A DNA stretch of 64,000 nucleotides from Halocafeteria seosinensis (lineage: Eukaryota > Sar > Bigyra > Bicosoecida). Below are positions 25,801 through 37,012 of the stretch, piece by piece. The position numbers and the translations under genes are program-made. The notes under the pieces are model-generated. The model searched no databases and was not told the origin of the DNA. It worked only from the letters and a program-made list of their open reading frames with translations. The stretch spans positions 1 to 64,000 of the forward strand of contig LVLI01000101.1 of assembly GCA_001687465.1 (NCBI GenBank). The letters run 5' to 3'. Numbering within the stretch: position 1 is the first letter of the stretch; each line of letters begins with the position of its first letter.

Positions 25801-28026
25801 AGGGAACGCTTGAATAGGACAGAGAAATATAGCTCGGAACTTTACGACAAGAGCAGGACTCATGTTGACAAGGTCAAAGTTTTGCAGAAAAACACGGCGC
25901 ACGTTTCACGGCAGTTACACCAACAGAAATTCATTGCGATGGTATTTAACTCATGGTCTCGCGAAGTGCAACGATCGAGATACTTGCGTAACGTGGAGAG
26001 AGTGTCTTCCATGGATCATCGGCGGATTGACAATCAACTGCTTCGCTCTTTCTTAAAAATTTGGCAATTTAGCACAAAGCTACAGGTCAAGTCTAGAACC
26101 CTTTCACGGAAAGTATTGGGTCTCGTCCGCCATCAAGCATTGAAAAAGCTTCAAGAAGCGCGACTTTCTCAGTTTAAACATAGCGCTTTAGAGATTGCAT
26201 GGAGCAGTTGGAAATATCAGAGTCATGCGGCTAATAGTCACAACCGGTCGAAGGAGGAAATCAACATTCTGCAACAAAAGTGGACACATGAACTGCCGCA
26301 TCTGAGGAAAATCCATGAGAATTTCTTGGCGGCGAACACGTTGGCCAATATATTCAAAGCGGTAGATGAAGCCGTTGCTATTTGCTTCCCCGGAAATTTC
26401 GGTGCGCTTTGGATCGTGGACTCTGAAAGAGGAGAGCTTTGGTCCGTCCAACGCCTCGTTTCAGAACCGGGCACCAATGGTAGACGAGGTAGGCGGTCTT
26501 CACTGCCGTTGAATTCGAATCTGGACAGCGCTGTGGCCAACCAATCCATCGATGGCGCACATCAGCAAACAGCAGCTGGATTGCTACTACCAGGACAATC
26601 TTCGCTGCACAAGGATGTTGCCTTAGGCTCTGAGGAAGACATTTCACGAATCTGGGCCTCTTTTGGTGAATCTATAGTTGGAAGCGTTGCTACCACCAAT
26701 GAAGTCGACACGGGGAAAAATAGGATGTCTGATGTTAGGTACAATCCTGCTGTTGATATTCCAATCAAATTTTCGCTGCGGCAGCAATCAAGAGAGGAGG
26801 AGAAGGATATCTACGCGCTTACTGTTCCCATAGTATCTGCGCGCGACAAATTATCAGGTGTGATTCAGATAGCTGGACTCCGTTATGTCTTGGATATGGA
26901 AGACGTTAATCGAGCGGCATTAATAGGGAACTTTGCAATGGCCTCCTTGTACCGCTTCCGTTATGCCGCCAGTATCCGACAGACAAAGTTAAGAGGTGAA
27001 CGACTACTTCAAAACAGCGAAGAATCTCTAAGTCAAGCAAGGAATACAATATCCAAGTATCACAAGAAACTCCAGGAAAACAGAGCAAAGCGTAAGAGAC
27101 TGGTGGAAGAAATCCAGCAACTACGCCATACGAATGAACAATTGGGCAAAGCGCTCTCCAAATTCCGTGAAAAGGGACAGAGCGTTGTCGAAAAGGCAAA
27201 CAAAGCTCATTCTCAGACAAAAGACTACGCGAGGGAACTGGAATCCTCGTTGAGTAAAGTCAGAGAAGATCGTAACAGGTTAGCCGAGTCCGCAAACCAA
27301 ATTCCTGAGCTGCAAAGCGAGTTAAAAAAGACGCGAAGCTCCTTGGAGCAAAAAGAGAACGAAATTCTGAACTTGTCACAGCAACTAAATGATTTGTCCT
27401 CGGTTACCAATGACCAACATCGAGATTGGCAGAGCAGAACCGAGCGGTCTACGTTTCTTCGCGATGCTATGGAAACAAGTGGGGAAACAAGTATGCAGTT
27501 CATCCGTGCGCTACAACAAGGCGACGAAGGCAGTAGGCTAGAAGCGTCCAATATTGCAACGGAATTAAACGACCCTGGCAATTCTCACTTGTACGGAGGT
27601 GAATCGCGAAATCCTAGTCAAGAGGCTGGGGGTTCTTACAACTCATACGAATTGGATACCTCACAGCGAACTCATAACTTAAGTAAAACTCCGTCTGAGT
27701 CAGTTGAAATTAGTCCCCAAAGAAGTCATGACACATCTGCTGCCAAAGTAGATTCTTCAACCCAAGTTAATTACGGTATTAACCGACCTAGATATTGGAC
27801 CAGACGCCCAAACCTGGATAAAGAGAGGGAGACTGGTGCTCCGCTAGCACCAACCATTCCCAGTCCTCTAGTGCGGGATCATAGATCACGAGCGGAAGGA
27901 GAATGCAAAGCATCTGATGATTCAAATTGGCAAAGATTTGCAGGAGAAGTAGAAAATGTATTAGCTGAGGCTGAAAGTGCCACTAATTTCGCTACTAATC
28001 TATCCAGGAGTTTTCAAGAAGGCTAA
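22884..28026 (+). CDS. Sfi1-like centrin-binding repeat protein with GAF-like domain
   Basis: Four exons, 22884-23149, 23225-25364, 25431-25718 and 25789-28026, give 1643 residues. Residues about 30-180 are coiled coil. About 190-1060 is a long helical array with spaced tryptophans in a basic context (AFHVWKFKTQ, ARAILNSWKSY, CFKMWQHAFER, RFFKSWAQSM, MVFNSWSREV), the pattern of Sfi1 repeats, each of which binds one centrin. Near 1075-1290 is a GAF-like region: AVAICFPGNFGALWIVDSERGELW and YALTVPIVSARDKLSGVIQIAG. A second coiled coil (about 1295-1440) and a disordered tail follow. A centrosome or basal-body scaffold role is likely. An in-frame open stretch continues upstream of 22884, so the true start may be further 5'. 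Confidence 0.82.
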
Positions 28027-28073
28027 AAGAGAACAGGCCCATTAAAGAGTCGACTCCAGACATGTGAGGACGA

Positions 28074-29813
28074 TTAGGCCAGTTTTAAAGGGACGCTTTC
28101 AGAAAACATTGCATTTGTGTCAACTGCTTTGAGATCAGCGCCCTTAAATGGGTGCGAAGGCATTTTGCCATTGGTCGGTCTGGTGTCAATAAGCCCTTTC
28201 TTTACGGACGATAAGACCACGCTGTGTGAGTAAAATGAACAAAGCAGTCTTATATAAATATGACACCGACAACAAAGTCCTCTATACATACTTCTGCTTG
28301 CTTTCTGCTTTGGCGGCAGTTTGCAATTCTTCCAATTGGCGCGAGGTCATCACAACACACGTAGGACGCTGTTTATCGATTGTATCCAAAACTTCCAAAG
28401 CCTGTTACCAATGAATCGGAAATACCGTATGTGAGCCGGATACGGCAATCTTAACAATTACAGCCAACCTACTTCGAATTTGCGGTTGCTCTGGACTATC
28501 TTAGCTCCCTTCTCGAAGGGCCCATATACCCCAGCGGCTATACCAAGTTTTTCCCATGTGGGTGCCGTGGACAATACTCTATCTTCCGTATCCAAAGAAA
28601 CTGCTTCGTTTGCCGCACGGCCAGCCTCCAACAAGTTTTTAAAAGTTAGTGGGTCGCACCGTTCTAGGGCGCTGCTGCGTGTGTAAGGTGTGTGTGTACA
28701 TCCCGGTGAATTGCCCGACAGATTCTGAATGTGACGTACCTAGAGGATCCTGATAAACGGTAAGGTATTAACACGACATCGTCTTCATGGTGGAACTTTC
28801 GGATTTGATCCACTGGATGAGGATCCGGATCATACACGGGAAAACTTCTCCATGTCAGTGTAGCTGAAGATACAGGGTTACAAACGAGTACTGCTCCAGA
28901 GATCTAACCATAGTACAGAAACACCATACCTCGCAAGTTGTCTTCGCCTGTGACGTTGATGAATTGTTTTAAATGCCTATATCTTTTGCTCATTATCCAG
29001 TTGACTTGGCTTTCATGATCCACCGGTGGGAAGATCTCTTGGATTGAGTCTAGCCTGTACTCTTTGCCATACCGTTGGTCAAAAAAGAGTGTTCGGATAT
29101 TCTCATCCAGAAGGACTTGCCTGCACGCTAAAGAAGCACTATCTATCCAAAGTAAGGGCAACTCCGTTCAACCGTGCATACATACTTAATGGCTTCTACA
29201 TGCGCTTCAGGTGGAACAGCTACTTGTACAGCGCCGGCCTGAGGACCCCCAAGGTTGAGTAAATAGTGTTCCGGACCGTTCATACACCAAACGAGAAATT
29301 TATCCCCCTTCTTGAAACCTAAGTCTATAAATCCTGCTCCCACAGCTCGGCTGGCATACTGCAATGCAATCTAAGAGCGGTATCATGGGCACCTCTTGTC
29401 AACAGCATCCGGGGAAATTAACATACGGCAAGGAAACCAAACGTCCAATCATGCTTTACAGGTGTATAGACGGATGCGTATCCATCCTTGTGAGGGTTCA
29501 CCTCAGACTGCTGCGTGACTAAATCCGTCATTGTAAGACTTGGGGGAGCTATGGGAGACTCTTGTAGCTTGTCCCACATGGCTGCAGGTGCCGAACCCAG
29601 TCATATTCTCGATTGTAGCACAGCCTAGAGCTCCATACAGCACGTACCTAGTTCTTTGGGGCGATCTTTCATCTTTCTACGGTCGGGGAACCACTGTGGG
29701 AGTTCGTATCGTTGCATTTTCATCTCATTCATGCCCGAGGAAAAGCTTGACATGCATCGAGAGGAGGCTCCCAGAGCCCTCCTCATCACAGTTCGATTCG
29801 TCAGACTTTGCAT
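28074..29813 (-). CDS. half-length acyl-CoA-synthetase-like (ANL) protein, probably mitochondrial and non-catalytic
   Basis: Eight exons, complement(28074-28221, 28292-28401, 28473-28674, 28740-28863, 28930-29138, 29186-29370, 29427-29581, 29648-29813), give about 432 residues. The N-terminus (MRRALGASSRCMSSFSS after a first Met) looks like a mitochondrial presequence. The ANL N-terminal lobe is recognisable: WTFGFLAIALQYASRAVG, GFKKGDKFLVWCMNGPEH, GAVQVAVPPEA, and VLSTAPTWEKLG with GVYGPFEKGAKIV. The ATP-binding P-loop position reads LIPYRLSGSS, without the TSGTTGxPKG consensus. The chain ends before the second half of the adenylating domain, and no continuation is seen downstream. Catalysis is therefore unlikely. 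The last codons read SVPLKLA. Exon 4 uses a TAG acceptor and a 47-bp intron, so that junction is the least sure. Confidence 0.72.
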
Positions 29814-29918
29814 TATGGTTACTTTCTCCCTTTATCACTCTGTCAAATCGAAAAAATTATGCTACAGCCCAATAGCTGAGCCTATATATCAATCAACACG
29901 GTATAGAGTAACTACAAT

Positions 29919-30035
29919 GGCGCAGAGGGCAGCGTTTAGCAGCCTAATCATTCCGATGGCAGTATTGTTGATTTTTCTCAGCATCGATCAACGGTGGAAC
30001 AATACCAAATATATTTTAGATTTCCCGTGTTTTTA
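29919..30035 (+). CDS. possible 38-residue membrane peptide
   Basis: A short open frame starts MAQRAAFSSLIIPMAVLLIF and continues to ILDFPCF. It has one hydrophobic segment with a basic start, like small mitochondrial or ER membrane subunits. No family is recognised, no flanking exon joins it, and chance is possible. It lies in the gap upstream of the ANL-like gene. Confidence 0.2.
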
Positions 30036-30099
30036 ATCGTGTATTGAGGTATGTGTGCATAGATAACGAATGGAAAGCCTGCTGATATCTTGTGAGAGG

Positions 30100-30117
30100 A
30101 GGCCTTTTAAAAGGCCT
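30100..30117. repeat. 18-bp perfect palindrome
   Basis: AGGCCTTTTAAAAGGCCT reads the same on both strands. It lies about 300 bp upstream of the ATP synthase delta start, within a 600-bp gap otherwise without features. It could be a protein-binding site or chance. Confidence 0.6.
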
Positions 30118-30381
30118 ATACAGAGCTTCTCCCGCGATATCTGCCCAAGTGGTCTGTGGGAACTTGTCCATTGTTGGGGTTTCCAAGTGTGTATGAGATA
30201 CCGAGTGTATGCACTGAGACATGAAGGGAGGGGAAGGGGTGTTGTGGTTTGACCGCGGAGCCTGAGAAAAGGGCTGCCCTGTAGGGGGGCTCAAAGGGAC
30301 CAAAAAATATGAGGGACTTGGCCATGTTCTGATGGATTATATACACTCCTTTTTTCTATGGACTCGACTTGTCGCAGGCGA

Positions 30382-30392
30382 TTTATATATAT
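30382..30392 (+). promoter_or_regulatory. TATA-like element before ATP synthase delta
   Basis: An AT run TTTATATATAT lies about 20 bp upstream of the ATG at 30411. The position is close for a TATA box unless the 5' UTR is extremely short, so it may instead be UTR sequence. Confidence 0.3.
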
Positions 30393-30410
30393 TGTTAAGA
30401 GGATTCAACG

Positions 30411-30944
30411 ATGGCACTCTTAGGATCAATGTTTACACGAGGGGCTCTACGTCGCCCAATGACCCTTGCTCGAATGGGAGGAACCACAGGTCCCGTTAGA
30501 TGCATGGCTGAAGAAGCATCAGCCACTACAGAGGAATTGCGCGTTAACTTGGCCGTTCCACATACATCTCTCGTGGCGAATGCCGAAGTGAAGAGAGTTA
30601 CTTTACCAGGACGTGGTGGAGCCTACGGCTTGGAGAAGAACTCACCTGCCATGGTTTCGGAATTACGGCCCGGTCTTGTGCAGATTGATTACCCGGAAGG
30701 AAACTCGGATAAATATTTCATTCCCGGGGGATTTTGCTTCATGCATAAAGACAATAAAGTAGACGTTACTGTTCCGGAGGGAGTACGACTAGAAGATATT
30801 GATACAGAGCGTGTAAGGGAGCTAAACCAGCAAGCTGTATCGAAGCGTGATTCAGCCCAAGCTGGTTCGAAAGAAGCTGCCGAAGCAATTATAGAAATTG
30901 AAGTCTACAAATCTCTGGCTCACAATCTAGGAATGAGTCTCTAA
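30411..30944 (+). CDS. mitochondrial F1-ATPase delta subunit (bacterial epsilon homologue)
   Basis: A single exon of 177 residues. The N-terminus (MALLGSMFTRGALRRPMTLA) is a basic, hydroxylated mitochondrial presequence. The body shows the epsilon/delta beta-sandwich: LRVNLAVPHTSLV, a GAYGLEKNSPAMVSELRPG loop equivalent to the bacterial G-x-x-G-I-L-x-x-H region, and SDKYFIPGGFCFMHKD, then the C-terminal helical hairpin. The subunit sits on the central stalk with gamma and couples the c-ring to the catalytic head. It is one of the few intronless genes here. Confidence 0.9.
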   Translation: MALLGSMFTRGALRRPMTLARMGGTTGPVRCMAEEASATTEELRVNLAVPHTSLVANAEVKRVTLPGRGGAYGLEKNSPAMVSELRPGLVQIDYPEGNSDKYFIPGGFCFMHKDNKVDVTVPEGVRLEDIDTERVRELNQQAVSKRDSAQAGSKEAAEAIIEIEVYKSLAHNLGMSL

Positions 30945-31058
30945 GCATATTGTGTTTGATCATCATTGTGCCAGCTGGGTTAGAACATATCCAATGCGAT
31001 CAGTATTTCTTATATACTAGAGCCAACGCAAGCCGTCTACACATTATTCCGCTGCTGG

Positions 31059-32097
<1,039 letters not shown>

Positions 32098-32590
32098 TAC
32101 TGTGTACACGTGGTGCGTGAACTCGATATGTTATTACAACCAGTGAGTGATACGAACTTGTACTGTATTGGTTGATTGACAATATTTATCAACCCTGTTC
32201 ATGAGAACTGATCTACGCTATTTCCAGAGGAAGTATCTAAGACTTCAATCTGAATACGTGTAGCAACGCGAATCGATGAGGTCAAGATTTGCCCCGATCA
32301 GATTAAATGGTCGAAGAAGAAGAATAAAGTGAAAGATTGGTTGCTGGTAGGTATGAGATTGCTACTGAACCAATGAGAAAACTTTGAGGCTCGGAAAGAC
32401 GGCAATGAACGGTGATAACATACCCCACACAGTTAGTTCCTATAGAAAGGGAGATAGAATGTGCCACGCATTAAAAGCGTGCTCCCTTTCGACACAACCA
32501 CGTAAATCTGAAACCTCTTCATCATAATCGAGATGGTTTCGTGGTCGAACTTGTCAAGTCCTCGGATGGAGGTTTCCCACGCCCGCCAAC
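32098..32590. other. intergenic between DPM1 and the glucosidase-II-like membrane protein gene
   Basis: Nothing was recognised in this 493-bp gap. It should contain the DPM1 promoter and the 3' UTR of the next minus-strand gene. Confidence 0.4.
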
Positions 32591-34890
32591 TCACGGCAGG
32601 TCATAGTCAACTTCTCTTTCATCCTCTCCGTAAACGCAATCGCATATGCCATCCTCTACTTTAGAGCTAGGGATGATAAAATTGCGCGGATCGAACCCTC
32701 CGGTCGTCTTGTACGCCTGTGGAAGTGGTTCGTCGAAGGGCTCGCACAGTGGGTTATCTGATGGTGCGCCCAAAGCGTCTTGGATTGAAGAAACCGATCG
32801 AGAATATTTCTCTTTCGATACGCCTCCTTTACACCAGAAGTGATGACCCAGTACAAATTTGCTTTTCATTCTCAGCGATTTTGGAATGCTGTTTTGAGAA
32901 CACGCACTAGTACTCGGCTCATCAGCTCCAGTAGAAGGACAATCGCAAAAGCCATCGTTCAACTTATCGCAAGCAATAGCCCTTGAACCATCGCAGTTGT
33001 ACCACTCTACGGTACCGGCTTCACACCCTTCCAAGTTCTGTAAATTGGACAATTGGATTTCATCCTGTCGCCATTGCTGAAGGAAATCGGCAGGAGGTAA
33101 GCCCACCAGCAGACTTGCAACATCTAGTCCCCAATCCTTTCCACCGGATTGCTTACGCTCCTTTATGGAGGGACCCCGAGATGTCAAGTTCGCCATTTTC
33201 ATTCCCAAAGCTCGCGAGTGCAGATGCGCAGAGAGGTTTGGAACATTAATCGAAGGACCCACAGATTGTTGTCCTGCTTCCTTACGAGGGCCGAATCGTG
33301 TTGTAACGTTAAACATCAGTGGCTGAGAAAGGGACTGTATCAGCGGTTGACCAATCTTATCCGGAACTGACTGTAAGTACCATTTGCACCAAAGGCAATC
33401 CAACTGCTTGCTGTTCGTTCTTGAAGATGAAACCTTCACAAATACGGGATAATCCGGAAAATATTTCCTCTGTCTAAGCCCGTGAAGGACTGACCTCATG
33501 GCGGAAGTAGCACCTTCCAACGTGGATCGTTCCTGTGAACCTAATATGGTGGAGAGCCGTTCTTGAAGCCTCTGCTGGAAGAGCGGGAAGATCAGACCAT
33601 GTCCCTCCACATTGCATATCAAACCCTCCGGTGTCAAGTGAGAACGAATTAAACTGGCCAGTGTATTAGCTGCAGACTGCGAGAACTCCTGTGATAAAAT
33701 GAGCATCATACCAGCATCACATCCACTTAAGTAGTTCTTCGCAGTCGGCAAAATTTTTTCGACACTTTTTGGGAAAACCTTACGGAACCTCGCTCCGCAA
33801 GTACTAAAGTCATCCGCATCGGTGCAGTCGTTTACCACAGTATGTATCAAGGAGTCAAGTACACTCGTGTAGTCGGACTTCATGTCCATGTTCGCATAAC
33901 GTTCGCATCCATTGTTGAGCCATGAGTAGAACACCGTTGAAAGGAATACGTTTTCTTCTTCTTCCTCCTCTTCCTCATATTCGCCTGAGGATTTCTTTTT
34001 CTCCTCAAAAGAATTCAGCACATCGTTTATAAAGATGTACATCGCCAGATTTAAACAAGATTCGCGCTTCTGTCCACGAGGTATAATGTGCTCCTGGAGC
34101 ATTTGGATTTCCCCCATTCCGGTGTGCTCCAAAAAATGATATGTTGCCCGAAACCTATCTAGTTTGTCCTGCTCTACCCTTTCTTGTTTTCCCCGAAAGC
34201 TTTGCCTTACCTGCAAAAACAAAATCCATCGATTGTCGAGTCACATTCGTTCCGTAAAATTGACTCAGCGTAACAAATCGCGCTTACCCATTTCGCGGAC
34301 GCGAATGAGTACGAAAGCATTCGAAATTCCGGTTCCAGAGCAGCTAAAACATTTTGCCTCTTCTTCAATCCCTTATGTCTTTTCATCTCCGTCGTGAAAT
34401 CATACAAAAGCTCGATCCCTTCGCTGAAACCTGCTTCGATCGCTCGAATATACTTTGGATCCTGGGTGATAGCCGTAGCTGCTAGTAGTTCCATCAAAGT
34501 TGCAGGTCGAAAGAGGGACTTCCATGAGCGATACCAGCCTATCTCTACGTCTTCTTCCAACTCGGAGTCAAACAAAAAATACCGATGTTCAAAGTTGTTC
34601 CCTCCAAGATTTGTGTGCAGCACTTGCGCCTCAATCACGTTTTCGACGTGGGTGGTGAATGCATTGCCGTAGATTGTCCATCCACTTGTGTGCGTGTACA
34701 AAAAGGTAACCAAGATTCCAAGAAATGACGCGATAATCAAAATGGGGAATACTCGCCATTTGAGGAGGCCAGCCAGAGAGGCTGGAGCAGACGATTTGGT
34801 CGATGATGAGCTAGAATTCTGCTGTGAAGGTTGCCACCACGGACTTCGGCCGCTGTTTGCGTTGTTCACATTACCACCTGGGAGCACCAT
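32591..34890 (-). CDS. type II membrane protein with C-terminal glucosidase-II-beta-like LDLa modules
   Basis: Two exons, complement(32591-34210, 34288-34890), give 740 residues. After a Ser-rich cytosolic segment, one membrane helix lies near residues 47-67 (VFPILIIASFLGILVTFLY). The long helical middle matches no family I recognise; it contains RPATLMELLAATAITQDPKYI and FLSTVFYSWLNNGCERYAN, plus an acidic run of nine Glu near residue 285. Near 620-740 two cysteine modules appear: WYNCDGSRAIACDKLNDGFCDC with a DEPSTSAC follow-up, then IIPSSKVEDGICDCVYGEDE. Both resemble the N-terminal LDLa-type modules of glucosidase II beta (PRKCSH). An ER or Golgi luminal role is inferred. The ATG at 34890 gives an uninterrupted model. 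Confidence 0.75.
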
Positions 34891-35365
34891 TTTCGCTCAC
34901 GAGCGTGTACATGATGAAAAAGGGGGGTACCACATGGAGAGACATATTCACTGCAGTCCAACACAAACTCAATACTTGCTCTAACTTTTTTCGTGACAGG
35001 TAGAAGCAAAGATTGCTTGGTACATGAGACATTGCTCGTTTGTTTTCAAAGGGTGGTAATTCGACACAAGGGAGGAAGGAACATTCTAACAGAATGGTTT
35101 GTACATATTGGGTACTATTCGTGCTTTGATGAAAATAACTAACGAAACGAATGCGAGACGTCGATGTTGAGAGGTTGTTTCTTTGATTCATACAACGCAT
35201 ACGGGACACAGTGGCGTCATTTCCCAAATTTTATTTAATATGCTGTTCGCTAGGGAGTTTTGTGCTATCGTAGAGTATAGAAATTAAACAAGCGATAGTC
35301 AACTGCTGGCATTGAGGTACTGAGATACCAAACTTGGCTTGTTGGTGGCCGTTGGGTGTTGAACA
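34891..35365. promoter_or_regulatory. divergent intergenic region, membrane LDLa protein / NMNAT
   Basis: These 475 bp between divergent starts hold both promoters. No element stands out. Confidence 0.4.
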
Positions 35366-37005
35366 ATGGAAGCGGGGGATACAATATCTCAGCTCGATGA
35401 CTTCGAGAAGCGTATGAAAGAGCTACAAAAGTGTGAAAGTATTAATAAAGATCAGGGGTTTCTTGATGAGCTACCGGATGCCTACGATATGTCATCTTCG
35501 AGAAGCAGCAGCGAGACTAGCATTGAGGAGTTAGACGATGGAAGCCATTTGTCTCAGGGCTCCTCAAGAAGAGTAGACAGTCCTGGAGTTCCAGAAGGGT
35601 TTAACACTATGGAAGACGATGAAGACGAAGAAGAACCTTTCGATGCCAGTGCTAGGGAGGAGGCGAAACAAGTAGAAATAGATACTCTGCAACAACGCAT
35701 CGAAGAACTTCAAGCTCAGCTTCAGGAAAACGAGAAAAAGTTGTTGGAGGGGCCTTCGGAATCTACGGAGACACCTTCTTTTGGCTGGCCCAGCACCCTC
35801 TCAAGCCCTCTGGAAACGCATCATAGCAAGTCTCATGTAGTCGGATTTGCAGATGAACCACGACGTGCTCAAACTGCAGCAACGTCTGGACTCAGGAGCG
35901 AAGGTCCGGCGAAGAATCGATTGAATTGCACTGATAAAGAACGCGGAATCAACGCATCGCCGGAACGACCAAGAACGAGGCAAAATACAAAGACCTTCAC
36001 GTCAAACGACGTCATCATTGCAAAAATCAAAGCCAATCTAAAAACGCTCGAGCCTGGCAGAAGGCCTGTGGTGCTCGTGTCCACGGGAGCGTACAATCCA
36101 ATCCATCTCCAGCACCTTAGGATGTTCTATCAAGCACGGGATGTGAGTGATCCCGTTACCAACATCTGTTAGTAAATTAGCCATATTTGACTTCTCCTAT
36201 CACGCAGTACCTAATGTCAAAGAAAGACTATGAGGTTGTGGGGGGCATAATTTCCCCTGCACATGACCACGCGGTGCGTCATATGCTACGTAGTCTCCCA
36301 GCTCAAATCATCCCGGGTAAACATCGGCTAGCTATGGCAGAAATAGCCGTAGAGGGATCTTCATGGCTGTCCGTAGACAGGTGGGAGGTGAGCCGCAGGA
36401 GCTCTCTAGAGTATCCCAGTGTACTTAGCCATGTCGAAATTGTAAGTCTGCAACCCCGGACGTACCAATCACATATCAATCTCCCAATATGTGCTAATCC
36501 GCAGCTCCTAGAGAAAGTCTTCGGAAAAGCAAAATCACCTGCTGTCATGTACCTTTGTGGGGCAGACCATCTGGTGAGGTGTGGCCCTCAAACACTGCAA
36601 CACTTTGGATGCGTGTGTTTCAGGTAAGGCAACCTATGCTTGTGTGGGAACTGTTCATGTCTTAGCCCGTGGCATCCTCGCTACAGCCGTCCAGGTTTCA
36701 CAGAAGAGCTCGACAAGGTGATTGGTAAACGATACGAAAAATTAGTACACGTAGTTGATGATGACACCATTGTACCGAACCTCATAGCCAATCTATCTAG
36801 CACGAAGGTGAGGCGCCGTCTGATATCCGGGAAAACTGTAGCCACATTAATAGGAGACCAAGTAACAAAGTACCTGGAACATCACAATATCGGAGAGAAA
36901 GTGGCAAGACGTGTCCCTTGGAGTCAAGAAGATGTGGAAAAAGTGGTTTACCTTTCTCCAGCGTACAAAAAAGTTGGGAAGACCTTCGAAAGACTGGCCA
37001 AGTAG
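35366..37005 (+). CDS. nicotinamide/nicotinate mononucleotide adenylyltransferase with N-terminal extension
   Basis: Four exons, 35366-36142, 36208-36441, 36505-36623 and 36687-37005, give 482 residues. The catalytic domain starts near residue 230: VLVSTGAYNPIHLQHLRMF carries the nucleotidyltransferase GxxNPxHxxH motif, then GIISPAHDH, VDRWEVSR, YLCGADHL, SRPG formed at the exon 3/4 junction, and the LSSTKVRRRL signature. It makes NAD from NMN and ATP. The first about 230 residues are extra: acidic, Ser-rich, with a coiled coil (IDTLQQRIEELQAQLQENEK) and a basic segment. Eukaryotic NMNATs are usually 280-400 residues. It converges with AFG1, 7 bp apart. Confidence 0.92.
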
Positions 37006-37012
37006 CCATCTG

